A DNA stretch of 20,012 nt from Ardenticatenaceae bacterium (GCA_020634215.1 JACKCD010000077.1:1-20012); one strand, 5' to 3'. Positions 7,450 through 14,759 are shown, numbered from the stretch's first letter. Program-made: numbers and translations. The notes: generated by a model from the letters alone, not told the origin.

Positions 7450-7842
7450 ATGAAACGCTTTGTCTTGTTGGCGATACTGGGAATAACGGCCGTTTTTACC
7501 ACAGCCTGCGGTGGAGAAAGTTTCAGCTTTGATGTCACTGGCAATGACAACTTTGTCTACGAGCCGGCCGCGTTGGCTGTAAAAGCTGGTAGCCAAGTCA
7601 CCATCAACTTCACCGCCATCGGGGCACTACCGCACAACTGGCTGCTTGTTAGCACCGGCATTGACCCCACCACTGCCAGCGATGCCGATGCTCTTGCCGG
7701 TGCTGTGACGGGTGAAATTGCTGGCGGCACAAGCAAAAGCATCACCTTCACCGCGCCAGCAGCCGGAACCTACACAATCGTCTGCACCGTTCCCGGCCAC
7801 GCCGAGGCGGGAATGAGGGGCACGTTGACGGTGGAGCCATAG
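7450..7842 (+). CDS. Cupredoxin-domain lipoprotein (plastocyanin/auracyanin-like)
   Basis: The 130-residue protein begins with a lipoprotein signal ending TTAC, making Cys20 the lipidated residue and anchoring it to the outside of the membrane. The mature part is a single cupredoxin barrel. The type-1 copper ligands are visible: His62 (ALPHNW), then Cys112, His117 and Met122 in VCTVPGHAEAGM. This spacing matches small blue copper proteins such as plastocyanin, sulfocyanin and the auracyanins of Chloroflexus, so electron transfer is the expected role. The donor and acceptor are unknown. GAGGA at 7436-7440 precedes the ATG by 9 nt. It lies between the hsp20 terminator and a heptamer hairpin at 7851, so it is probably transcribed alone. 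Confidence 0.88.
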   Translation: MKRFVLLAILGITAVFTTACGGESFSFDVTGNDNFVYEPAALAVKAGSQVTINFTAIGALPHNWLLVSTGIDPTTASDADALAGAVTGEIAGGTSKSITFTAPAAGTYTIVCTVPGHAEAGMRGTLTVEP

Positions 7843-7850
7843 GTATCAGG

Positions 7851-7894
7851 GCGTGGTGCGTGGTTTATCTTTTACGCACCACGCACCACGCACC
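7851..7894. repeat. ACGCACC heptamer hairpin between the cupredoxin and GNAT-JAMM genes
   Basis: Three ACGCACC units (7874-7894) follow the complementary left arm. GCGTGGTGCGTGGT at 7851-7864 pairs perfectly with 7878-7891. The hairpin lies just after the cupredoxin stop and ends 3 bp before ATG 7898, so it could end one transcript and shield the next start. Confidence 0.8.
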
Positions 7895-7897
7895 ATC

Positions 7898-8740
7898 ATG
7901 AACTACCGCTTTATCACCATCGCCGAACCCGCCTACGAGACCATGCGCCACTGGCGCTACCGCCTTTTTTTTGCGCCACACGGTCTTGCTCCCACAGTGA
8001 TTGACCCCGCTACCGAACGGCCGTTTTACCATCTGGTGGCGGTGGGTGAGGCAGAAACGGCCGTTGGCTACGGCCACCTACAGCCCCAAACAGACGGCAG
8101 CGGCATTATCCGGCAAATGGTGGTGCGCCCGGAATGGCAAAAACAGGGCATTGGGCAGCAACTTGTGAGCAGGCTGGTGGAAAAAGCGGTGGAGCTAGGG
8201 CTAAGCCGGGTGACGCTGGCAGCGCGAACCGATGCGGTGGGATTTTATGAGCGGCTGGGATTTGTGCCAACGGGAGCGGTGTTTGCTTCACCACTAACGG
8301 CCGTTCCTCACCTCCCCATGCAGCGCCGTATTGCCTGCTCCATTCCTCACGCCTTCTACCAGGCCATGGTGGATCACGTGCAGGCCGTCTATCCGCAAGA
8401 GGGGTGTGGGCTGTTGGCAGGGGAGGAAAACGGCCGTTTAATCCACCACTACCCCATTCACAACCAGCTACAGAGCCAAACCGCCTACGACATGGAGCCT
8501 CTTCAGCAAATCCAAGCCATGCTCCACATGGAAAAGCACGGCTGGGAACTCCTAGCCATATACCATTCCCATCCCAGCAGCCCCGCCTACCCCTCCCCAA
8601 CCGATGTGGCACAAGCGTATTATCCAGATACAATTCAACTCATTATTACCCTACAAAACAGGGTAGAACCGGCCGTATTTGGCTACACCATTGTCGCCGG
8701 AAATATTCAAAATGTAGCACTCACACTTGAGCAACCATGA
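7898..8740 (+). CDS. GNAT acetyltransferase - JAMM (MPN+) metallopeptidase fusion
   Basis: I choose ATG 7898 (280 residues). A GTG at 7853 is in frame but would translate the repeat hairpin. Neither start has a clear ribosome-binding site. Residues 1-145 are a GNAT domain with the acetyl-CoA loop VVRPEWQKQGIGQQL (75-89) and the C-terminal FYERLGF. Residues 150-280 are a JAB1/MPN domain with Glu168 (YPQEGCGLLAG) and a complete JAMM motif: His223, His225, Pro226, Ser233 and Asp236 in HSHPSSPAYPSPTD. Stand-alone bacterial JAMM proteins (M67) cleave C-terminal residues from ubiquitin-like sulfur carriers. Fusing one to an acetyltransferase suggests peptide processing coupled to N-acetylation, but that is inference. 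No sulfur-carrier gene is in the window. The gene is followed 60 bp later by plsY on the same strand and contains four AACGGCCGTT sites. Confidence 0.85.
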   Translation: MNYRFITIAEPAYETMRHWRYRLFFAPHGLAPTVIDPATERPFYHLVAVGEAETAVGYGHLQPQTDGSGIIRQMVVRPEWQKQGIGQQLVSRLVEKAVELGLSRVTLAARTDAVGFYERLGFVPTGAVFASPLTAVPHLPMQRRIACSIPHAFYQAMVDHVQAVYPQEGCGLLAGEENGRLIHHYPIHNQLQSQTAYDMEPLQQIQAMLHMEKHGWELLAIYHSHPSSPAYPSPTDVAQAYYPDTIQLIITLQNRVEPAVFGYTIVAGNIQNVALTLEQP

Positions 8741-8800
8741 CACATTCCATGTGTTCTATATGGTGTCTATTTCAACACAGAGGAGCAGTTAGAGGAAAAT

Positions 8801-9466
8801 ATGGTCAACATCGTCTATCTAATTATCGCGGGTTTCATTGGTTACTTATTTGGCTCAATTCCTTTTGGCTACATCTATGTCAAAGCCAAAACAGGGCAAA
8901 TTCTTACCGAGGTTGGCAGCGGCCGCACGGGTGGCACCAATTCACTCCGCGCAGCTGGCAAAGGGGTGGGCATTCTTACCAGCCTAAGCGATGTTGCCAA
9001 AGGGTTTACGGCACTTTGGCTAACCCGGCTTTTATTCACCAATGTGCTTAACGGCGAATGGCTACCGTGGGCGCTGGCCGTCGCTGGCGTCATGTCGGTT
9101 GTGGGTCACAACTGGTCGCTCTTCCTCAAATTTCGCGGCGGGGCAGGCACTGGCCCCAACGTAGGCTGGTCAACTGCCATCTGGTTTCCCATGTTTCCCA
9201 TCGCCTTTCTGGTGATGCTGGCCTTCTATTTCGGCCTCGGCATTGCCTCTGTCGCCTCGCTGGCAATGGGAGCAATCATCCCCATCATCTTTGCCGTCCG
9301 CTATATCACCGGCGTTGATGCCACCGCCGCTTATTTGATTGGCGGTCTTGCCGCAGCAGCCATCGTTGCTTGGGCATTGCGACCCAATATCAAGCGGCTG
9401 CTACGGGGTGAGGAACGGGTGGTGGGGCCACAGGCACGACGCAAACAGAAAAAAGCTGAGGGGTAG
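8801..9466 (+). CDS. plsY: Divergent glycerol-3-phosphate acyltransferase PlsY
   Basis: The 221-residue protein has the PlsY size and topology: an N-terminal helix running into GSIPFGYIYVK and about five TM segments. The loops match the three PlsY motifs in altered form. They are GSGRTGGTNSLRAAGK (usual GSGNxGATNxxRxxGK), VVGHNWSLFLKFRGGAGTG (usual GHxFPxFxxFKGGKGVAT) and LRPNIKRLLRGEE. PlsY transfers acyl groups from acyl-phosphate to glycerol-3-phosphate in the first acylation of phospholipid synthesis. The partner that makes acyl-phosphate, PlsX, is encoded at 16162-17172. AGAGG (8791-8795) precedes the ATG. The C-terminus is basic (ARRKQKKAEG). The missing motif lysines make the exact donor or acceptor less certain than for canonical PlsY. 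Confidence 0.85.
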   Translation: MVNIVYLIIAGFIGYLFGSIPFGYIYVKAKTGQILTEVGSGRTGGTNSLRAAGKGVGILTSLSDVAKGFTALWLTRLLFTNVLNGEWLPWALAVAGVMSVVGHNWSLFLKFRGGAGTGPNVGWSTAIWFPMFPIAFLVMLAFYFGLGIASVASLAMGAIIPIIFAVRYITGVDATAAYLIGGLAAAAIVAWALRPNIKRLLRGEERVVGPQARRKQKKAEG

Positions 9467-9500
9467 CTCTTGTTACTCGCAATTCTATAACGTTGGTTTT

Positions 9501-9555
9501 GTAGGGCGTGGGGAGTAAGGCAGCTTCTCCCTACGCCCCACGCCTTACTCCCCAC
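9501..9555. repeat. Heptamer hairpin at a convergent gene junction
   Basis: GTGGGGAGTAAGG at 9508-9520 pairs perfectly with 9543-9555. The right side is built of CTACGCC/CCACGCC/TTACTCC units with a 7-bp period. The TAA stop of the minus-strand solute-binding protein gene (9545-9547) lies inside the right arm. It probably serves as the shared terminator region of plsY and that gene. Confidence 0.75.
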
Positions 9556-11950
9556 TTTTCGTCAACGTCCCATAATCTAACAATCCTAGGGGATCAAACG
9601 TCACGTTGCCCACTTTTGCCAGCGAAAGAACGCGGCGCGGCTCTTGCAGCAGATCAAGCGTGGGCAGGTCGGTGGCCCAAAGCTGCTGGATTTGGCTGTA
9701 AACGGCCTGCCGCGCTGCCGGGTCGGTGGCTTCGTTGGCCTGTTCCAGCAGCCGCGTCATTGGCTCGCTTTCGTAGTTGGAGCAAAAGCCGCTGCTGGTG
9801 TTTTCAATGAAGAAGTCGGTCCAACTGGTGGCATCCATGTAGTTGGTGGGCTGGCCGGGGGTAGGCCAGCCGATGAGGTAGGTGCTGTAGGCGCACTGGG
9901 AAATTTGGGCGCGGAAGCTTTCCCACACCACCCCTTCCAGTGTCACCTGGAAAACGCCCGTTTCCTCTAGCTGCTGTTTGATGAGGTTGGCGTAGTCGGC
10001 TTCCTGGGGACTATAACGGCCGTTATTTTCATACCAAATCGTAATTTCCAATGGCTTGCCAGCACTGTAGCCCGCTTGCAGCAATAAGGCCCGTGCCCGT
10101 TCCAGGTCACGCGCTGGGTAAACGGGCTGCGAGAAGGGAATGGTATCGGGGATGGGGCTTAATAACGGCCGTCGGCTGCCGCCAAACAGCACCGCCAGCG
10201 CATCCCGATCCAGCGCATAGGCGGCGGCCTGCCGCACCTGCTTTTTGTCCCACGGCTCCTGGCTTTGCTCAAAAACGAGGTAGCTTTTGAAAAAAGTCGG
10301 GCCATCCCACAGGGTAAAATCGGCCGTTCCGTCTCCGTCCACGTCTTGGCGTGCCAATGCCGATGCCTCCTGATAGCCAAAGGCGTTGATTGCCATGTCT
10401 ACCGATTGGAACCGCTCTAACGCCCGGCGCAGGCTACCGGGGTCGCTGTAGAAAACAAGCTGGAGTGCTTCAAAGTTGGGGGCATCGCCAAACCAGACGG
10501 AGTTGGCTTGCAGCGTCAGCGATTCCCCCGTCGCCCAATCGGCAATAGTATAGCGGCCGATGCCGCCACAAACGCTAGCAGAGTCGGCCGTTTCGGCATA
10601 GCAACTGCTGTCGAGAGGGAAAAAGGGCGGGGTTGCCAGCAGGCTGGGCAAATAGGCGGTGGGGATTTGCAGCACCAGCCGCACGGTTAGTGGGTCAAGT
10701 ACCTGCACCGCATCCTCATCGGCAAAACCATCGTCGTTGCTGTCCTTGAGGAAGGCGTTGACGAGGAAGTTGCCCAACCGAGCGGAACGGGCGATGCTCC
10801 ATTTGACATCATCGGCAGTGAGCGAACGGCCGTTACTAAACGCCACATCCGGCCGCAGCGAAAACGTATAGGTCAGCTTGTCGTCGCTGATTTGCGGCGA
10901 CCCAGTAATTAGATTGGGAACCGGCCCCGTCGCGTCCAAGCGATAGAGGCCGCTCATGACGTTGTTCATGACCTCCCAGCGCAGCAAATCGGGGTTGCTG
11001 GCCGGATCCATATCGGCCAAATTCCCCAGTACCCCCAGCACTAGCGTGGAAGAAGTGGTGCCAACGCGAGATTCACCGGGGTCAAAGGGGTCGGTGGGCA
11101 AAAAGGCGGTTTGCCCAAGCTGCTGCAAGGTGCGGCTGCTGTCGGCCTGGGCAATAGCGGCGTTGAGCCGCGCCAGGAGCGGTTGATTGGCGGCGGCAAC
11201 GGCCAGCCCATAGGCTTTGGCACTGAGCCAGGCAGAACGGCCGTTTCCCCCCACAATCTTAAGCTGCTCCGGGAACTGCCCGGCAAAATATTCAGCCGAA
11301 TAGCTGTCAACAATCGCCGCGTCCAGTTCTTCAGCCACCAGTGCCGTCAGCGCAGCTACGCTTTTGTCAAAGGTGACGATCTGATCGGAAGACAAGCCCA
11401 TTACCTCAAGTGCTGTTTGTTCGCTGCTACTGTCACCTACCACGCCAATTTTCATGCCGCTGCTGATGTCGGCACTGCTTTGCAACGTGGTGTCGTCGGC
11501 CAGCACCACCAGCATTTGCCCTAACTCCAGATAGGGGGCGGTGTAGGCGATGCCTTCGGGCGGGGCGGTGGGAATGGGAACAGGAACCATGACGGCATCA
11601 ATGTCGCCGCCGGGCTGCGCCGCCATCACATCCAACACCCCTTCATAGGGAGTGACGACAAATTCATACTCGAAGCCATCTATGCGAGAAAGGGCTTCAA
11701 TGACGGTGCTGTTGTAGCCGATGACGTTGCCAAAGGGGTCGAATTGGGTGAAGGGCGGGTTGGGGGCATCGGTGGCAATGACGATGAAGTTGTTGTCATC
11801 AAGCGGTTGACTGGGTTCGGTGGGACGAACGGCCGTTTCTGGGGTGGCAACAACGGCCGTTTCTTCCGTCTCGGCGGGGTTGTTGGAACAGCTTGTGCAA
11901 ACGGCCGTTAGCAGCACGGCCGACCATAGCAAAAAGAAAATTCGTCTCAT
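9545..11950 (-). CDS. Two-domain solute-binding lipoprotein: family 3 (amino-acid type) fused to family 5 (oligopeptide type)
   Basis: The 801-residue protein starts with a lipoprotein-type signal (MRRIFFLLWSAVLLTAVCTSC); Cys21 is the likeliest lipid site, although Cys18 is possible. A Thr/Glu/Pro linker leads to a family 3 solute-binding domain (about 54-275), with DAPNPPFTQFDPFGNVIGYN, the usual opening of amino-acid binders. A family 5 domain (about 305-790) follows, with VMSGLYRLDATG, FSLRPDVAFSNGRSLTADDVKWSI and the QVRQAAAYALDRDAL block. The family 5 half holds two Asp-rich calcium-loop-like motifs, DSNDDGFADED near 403 and DVDGDGTADF near 536. Each family normally feeds a different ABC transporter, so the fusion is odd. 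No permease is adjacent. Six AACGGCCGTT sites are present. The stop lies in a heptamer hairpin. Confidence 0.88.
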   Translation of the reverse strand: MRRIFFLLWSAVLLTAVCTSCSNNPAETEETAVVATPETAVRPTEPSQPLDDNNFIVIATDAPNPPFTQFDPFGNVIGYNSTVIEALSRIDGFEYEFVVTPYEGVLDVMAAQPGGDIDAVMVPVPIPTAPPEGIAYTAPYLELGQMLVVLADDTTLQSSADISSGMKIGVVGDSSSEQTALEVMGLSSDQIVTFDKSVAALTALVAEELDAAIVDSYSAEYFAGQFPEQLKIVGGNGRSAWLSAKAYGLAVAAANQPLLARLNAAIAQADSSRTLQQLGQTAFLPTDPFDPGESRVGTTSSTLVLGVLGNLADMDPASNPDLLRWEVMNNVMSGLYRLDATGPVPNLITGSPQISDDKLTYTFSLRPDVAFSNGRSLTADDVKWSIARSARLGNFLVNAFLKDSNDDGFADEDAVQVLDPLTVRLVLQIPTAYLPSLLATPPFFPLDSSCYAETADSASVCGGIGRYTIADWATGESLTLQANSVWFGDAPNFEALQLVFYSDPGSLRRALERFQSVDMAINAFGYQEASALARQDVDGDGTADFTLWDGPTFFKSYLVFEQSQEPWDKKQVRQAAAYALDRDALAVLFGGSRRPLLSPIPDTIPFSQPVYPARDLERARALLLQAGYSAGKPLEITIWYENNGRYSPQEADYANLIKQQLEETGVFQVTLEGVVWESFRAQISQCAYSTYLIGWPTPGQPTNYMDATSWTDFFIENTSSGFCSNYESEPMTRLLEQANEATDPAARQAVYSQIQQLWATDLPTLDLLQEPRRVLSLAKVGNVTFDPLGLLDYGTLTKSGE

Positions 11951-11957
11951 GCAGTCG

Positions 11958-11985
11958 AGTATAACAAGCTGTGAAAGGGGGGCAA
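11958..11985 (-). promoter_or_regulatory. Putative promoter of the double solute-binding protein gene
   Basis: On the minus strand a TATACT -10 (11958-11963) lies 16 bp from TTGCCC (11980-11985). The -10 ends only 7 nt before the ATG, and no ribosome-binding site is seen, so the mRNA may be leaderless. The -35 match is weak. Confidence 0.35.
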
Positions 11986-12012
11986 TATTGGATCGGCGGC
12001 ACTCATTTTAGC

Positions 12013-12092
12013 GGGGGAGAGAAGAAGCGGGGGAGCGGGGGAGCAGAGGGGCAGAGGAGAAATTCTCCCCTGCTCCCCCGCCCCCCTGCCTC
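12013..12092. repeat. Octamer CGGGGGAG/CTCCCCCG hairpin repeat
   Basis: GCGGGGGA-type octamers on the left face CTCCCCTG/CTCCCCCG units on the right around an A/T-rich loop (AGAAATTCT). It fills the 143-bp gap between the cyclodeaminase stop (12094) and the start of the solute-binding lipoprotein gene. It is the same family as the elements at 4370 and 6658. Confidence 0.75.
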
Positions 12093-12093
12093 T

Positions 12094-13083
12094 TTAAAGG
12101 TGGACTAGCGTTCCTAGGCCGTGGGCAATGGCATTCTCCAGGGCAATGCGGCCGGAGATGGCATCTTGCACGGCCACGCCAACCGATTTGAAGAAGGTGA
12201 TTTGGTCGCGGCTGGTGCGTCCTGGTTTGACCCCGCTAACAAGTTCGCCCAGTTCAGCGTGGATGTGGCTTTCGGCAATGTCGCCAGCGTTGAGCGGAAT
12301 AACGAGATCGCCCGCTTCTTCCCACATCGCTTCGCGGGAATCCACTACCACCAGCGACCGCTGCACGGTGGCGAGGTCAATTTCCTGCATGGTGGTGCGG
12401 AAGGAGCCAACGCCGTTGACGTGGGCACCCGGTTTGAGGGCGCGGCCGTCAAAAACGGGGGTATAGGAGGAGGTGGCGGCGCAAATGATGTCGGCTTGGG
12501 AAACGGCCGTTTCTGCCGAATCCACCACTACCACATTGGTCGGAATGGGGCCGCGCCCAGCGGCAGCGGCGGCAAACGCTTCGGCGTGGTCGCGGTTGGG
12601 GCTGTAGACATAAACGGCCGTCATGGGTCGCACCGTACACACCGCCTCAAGCTGCGTCCGCGCCTGCACCCCGCTGCCAATAATCGCCACCGACGACGCA
12701 TCCGGGTTTGCCAGCAAATCTGTCGCCGCCCCCGACACCGCCCCGGTGCGAACGGCCGTTAGCGAGCCGCCGTCCATGAGGGCGCGTGGCACACCCGTCG
12801 TTTCGTCCAGCACCAGCACAATGCCGTTAATCACGGGCAGCCCTTTGTTGGGGTTGTGGGGGAAAACCGACACCACCTTCACCGCCAAATCGCCGCTTTG
12901 GTGCAGCAGGGCAGGCATAAACAGCGACACCCCATCGTGTTGGGGCACGCCCACATGCACCCGCACCGGCACGGTGGTCTGCCCGGCCGAAAGCTGGGCA
13001 AACGCCGTCTTCATCCCTTCAATCGCTGCCGCCATCGGCAACGCCTGCACCACCTCTGCGGCTGATAAAATTCTCAGTTCCAT
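12094..13083 (-). CDS. Ornithine cyclodeaminase / mu-crystallin family NAD(P)-dependent enzyme
   Basis: The 329-residue protein is normal for the family. It has the substrate lysine in LAVKVVS (Lys69), the conserved RTGAVSGAATDLLA block around Arg112, and a Rossmann motif IIGSGVQA (134-141). The late NGVGSFRTTMQEID and EEAGDLVIPL segments are standard. Members include ornithine cyclodeaminase, alanine dehydrogenase, ketimine reductase and Delta1-pyrroline-2-carboxylate reductase. The sequence alone does not decide among them, although the GSFRTTMQEID segment lacks the ornithine-cyclodeaminase Asp-Cys-Pro-Gly-Lys pattern. AGGA (13091-13094) precedes the ATG by 7 nt. The gene is in the same direction as the MBL-fold gene, separated by a long inverted repeat, so it may have its own promoter. 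Two exact AACGGCCGTT sites are present. Confidence 0.9.
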   Translation of the reverse strand: MELRILSAAEVVQALPMAAAIEGMKTAFAQLSAGQTTVPVRVHVGVPQHDGVSLFMPALLHQSGDLAVKVVSVFPHNPNKGLPVINGIVLVLDETTGVPRALMDGGSLTAVRTGAVSGAATDLLANPDASSVAIIGSGVQARTQLEAVCTVRPMTAVYVYSPNRDHAEAFAAAAAGRGPIPTNVVVVDSAETAVSQADIICAATSSYTPVFDGRALKPGAHVNGVGSFRTTMQEIDLATVQRSLVVVDSREAMWEEAGDLVIPLNAGDIAESHIHAELGELVSGVKPGRTSRDQITFFKSVGVAVQDAISGRIALENAIAHGLGTLVHL

Positions 13084-13098
13084 TTGTCTATCCTAAAA

Positions 13099-13189
13099 AA
13101 TAGGACGCAGATTTACCTGATCATCCTGATCCAATCAGGAAAATGTTGTTTCACAACCGCTTCGCGTACAGGTAAATCAGCGTCCTATT
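13099..13189. repeat. Intergenic inverted-repeat element with 21-bp arms
   Basis: The arms at 13099-13119 and 13169-13189 are complementary except for one mismatch. The left arm contains AGGACGCAGATTTACC. The 49-bp loop holds a small hairpin (CCTGAT 13125-13130 with ATCAGG 13134-13139) and a 23-bp stretch at 13149-13171 shared with 5262-5284. No ORF is present, so it is MITE-like in form. It fills the gap between the MBL and cyclodeaminase genes. Confidence 0.75.
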
Positions 13190-13195
13190 GCCTAA

Positions 13196-13879
13196 TCAGT
13201 CCTGCCGTAATTCGTTAAATAACTGCATCAGCGTGTCTGCACTGTGGCCGCTGAGGGGGGTGCCGTGGCCGCAGGCAAAGGTGGCGGGGGACAGCTCCAG
13301 CAGTTGGATGGCGGAGCGTTTGGCGGCATCCATGTCGGCACTGATGGCGGGTGGGGTAGCGGCCAGCCCTTGGCGGGTGTTGAGGGCATCACCAGCAAAC
13401 AGCACGCCGCTGGCGGGGGCAAAATAAGAGAGGTGGTCGAGGGTGTGGCCGGGTGTGGCGAGAACTTGAATGCCGCCTAAAAAGGGGAGCGTTTGCCCAG
13501 GTTCAACAATCTCAATGCAGTCGGCGGGGATTTTGCCGTAGCGCATGAAGGTGTCTATGATGAGTTGGGCGAACCAGGGCATATGCTTGGGCGAACGGCC
13601 GTTTGGCAGCAAAACGGCCGTTTCCTTTCCTGCATACACCTTCGCCTCCGTTTCCCGCTGAATCGCCGCCAAGCTGCCTACATGATCCATATCGGCATGG
13701 GTCACCAAAATGCGCGTCAAATCGGTGGGCTGGTAGCCCAGCGTCGCAATTTGCTCCCACACCAACTTTTCCCGGCGCGGCATCCCCGCATCCACCAGCA
13801 GCAGCCCCGCATCATCTACCGCCAGATAGAAGTTGCTGCTGCCGCCGTTGATCCAATAAACGTTGGGTTGAATTTCCAA
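13196..13879 (-). CDS. Metallo-beta-lactamase-fold hydrolase
   Basis: I place the start at TTG 13879, with AGGAC (13885-13889) 5 nt upstream, giving MEIQPNVYWINGG, a typical family N-terminus. An in-frame GTG at 13933 would add 18 residues encoded by a tandem-repeat hairpin and is less likely. The 227-residue protein has the metal motif THADMDH (His61, Asp63, Asp65, His66), a variant in which the usual second His is Asp. PGHTLDH, GDALN and CGHGTPL follow. The family spans lactonases, glyoxalase II, thioesterases and related hydrolases. The compact single-domain form and LATPGHTLDHLSYF suggest a general glyoxalase-II-like or lactonase-like hydrolase, substrate unknown. No signal peptide is seen, so it is probably cytoplasmic. 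It contains two AACGGCCGTT sites only 9 bp apart (13594 and 13613). Confidence 0.87.
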   Translation of the reverse strand: MEIQPNVYWINGGSSNFYLAVDDAGLLLVDAGMPRREKLVWEQIATLGYQPTDLTRILVTHADMDHVGSLAAIQRETEAKVYAGKETAVLLPNGRSPKHMPWFAQLIIDTFMRYGKIPADCIEIVEPGQTLPFLGGIQVLATPGHTLDHLSYFAPASGVLFAGDALNTRQGLAATPPAISADMDAAKRSAIQLLELSPATFACGHGTPLSGHSADTLMQLFNELRQD

Positions 13880-13896
13880 AGCCTGTCCTATAGAAG

Positions 13897-13954
13897 GTAG
13901 GGAGTGGGGAGTAGGGCGTAAGGTGTACTTCACGCCCTACTCCCTACTCCCTAC
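13897..13954. repeat. CTACTCC heptamer hairpin
   Basis: The 23-nt arm at 13897-13919 pairs with 13932-13954 with one mismatch, around a 12-nt loop. The right arm is a run of CTACTCC heptamers. It separates the NERD-like gene (stop 13961) from the MBL-fold gene, both minus strand. Confidence 0.85.
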
Positions 13955-13960
13955 AAACAA

Positions 13961-14737
13961 TCACGCCTCTTGCACCACCACCAGCGGATTCCCCTCCGCA
14001 TCGAGCAAATGGGCTGCTTTTTTATCAAATGCCTGCCGAATGGCTTCATAATCGGCGGCGGAAAGGGGGGGGAGTTTGCCTTTTTGCTTCCGCAAAAACC
14101 CTTTGAGCTTGCTGTGGTGAACGGCCGGAATATTCGAGCCATCTAGCTCCAATTCTTCCATGTTTTTGCTGGTAAACACAATCATGGGGGCAATGGGGAC
14201 TTCGGCAACCGAAGGGGCATTTTTGTTGATGTAGGCGGCCACGGCCGAAACCATGTTCTCCACCTCTTTGGTGGGGTTGCCCAACGCTTCCTGGGCAAAA
14301 AAGCGGCTCAGGCCAATCCCTTTTTGCGTCCATTTATCACCGTCTACGCTAATTTGGCCGCGCTGGAATTTGGCATTGAAGACGACGATGCCGTTTTGGG
14401 TGAGCAGGACATGGGGGGCGGGGAGGAGATAGTGGTATAAACGGCCGTTACGCGCAAACTTCCCCACCGACTTGTCTAACACCTCATCCGCTCGCGGTTC
14501 CCGCACATACCGGTTTGCCAAAAACAGCCCAATTTGCGAAAACAACCACCCCACCGTCAGCAACACCAACTGGTACAACAGCACCTGATCGAGCGTTATC
14601 GGCAGTTTGTCCTCGCCAAACCAGCTTAGCGTCACCAAAATAAAGCCACCAATCAGCGCCAACATCCCAAATAGGCTCGTATAGCGCCCAATCGCCCGCA
14701 ACCGCGCAATCCGCTTGTCATCGCGCAAAATAATCAC
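13961..14737 (-). CDS. Two-TM membrane protein with NERD-like cytoplasmic domain, function unknown
   Basis: The 258-residue protein starts at GTG 14737, with GAGGAG (14745-14750) upstream. Two hydrophobic helices (about 19-39 and 52-73) are joined by a short loop containing FGEDKLP. From about 95 to 210 the segment HVLLTQNGIVVFNAKFQRGQI, then DKWTQ and IAPMIVFTS, resembles the nuclease-related NERD domain, which has a restriction-endonuclease-like core. The canonical D...(E/D)xK residues are not all evident (VFNAKF has Asn where Asp is common), so catalytic activity is doubtful. The basic, Lys-rich stretch KLKGFLRKQKGK precedes the C-terminal helix. I do not recognise a named family. It follows fabF on the same strand after an 84-bp gap containing a heptamer hairpin. 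Confidence 0.75.
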   Translation of the reverse strand: MIILRDDKRIARLRAIGRYTSLFGMLALIGGFILVTLSWFGEDKLPITLDQVLLYQLVLLTVGWLFSQIGLFLANRYVREPRADEVLDKSVGKFARNGRLYHYLLPAPHVLLTQNGIVVFNAKFQRGQISVDGDKWTQKGIGLSRFFAQEALGNPTKEVENMVSAVAAYINKNAPSVAEVPIAPMIVFTSKNMEELELDGSNIPAVHHSKLKGFLRKQKGKLPPLSAADYEAIRQAFDKKAAHLLDAEGNPLVVVQEA

Positions 14738-14759
14738 GTCCTAACTCCTCACGAATTAA

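Noticed and set aside
7853..7897. N-terminal extension of the GNAT-JAMM protein from GTG 7853
   Set aside because: The 15 added codons are exactly the heptamer hairpin, and the GNAT fold starts naturally at MNYRFITIAEP (7898).
8740..8754. Operator upstream of plsY (ACACAT-TCC-ATGTGT)
   Set aside because: The 6-bp arms overlap the upstream stop codon, no convincing promoter hexamers accompany it, and a palindrome this short is expected by chance somewhere in 20 kb.
13099..13189. Insertion sequence or transposon end
   Set aside because: The element is only 91 bp with no transposase, and I could not see flanking target-site duplications. It is kept as a MITE-like repeat only.
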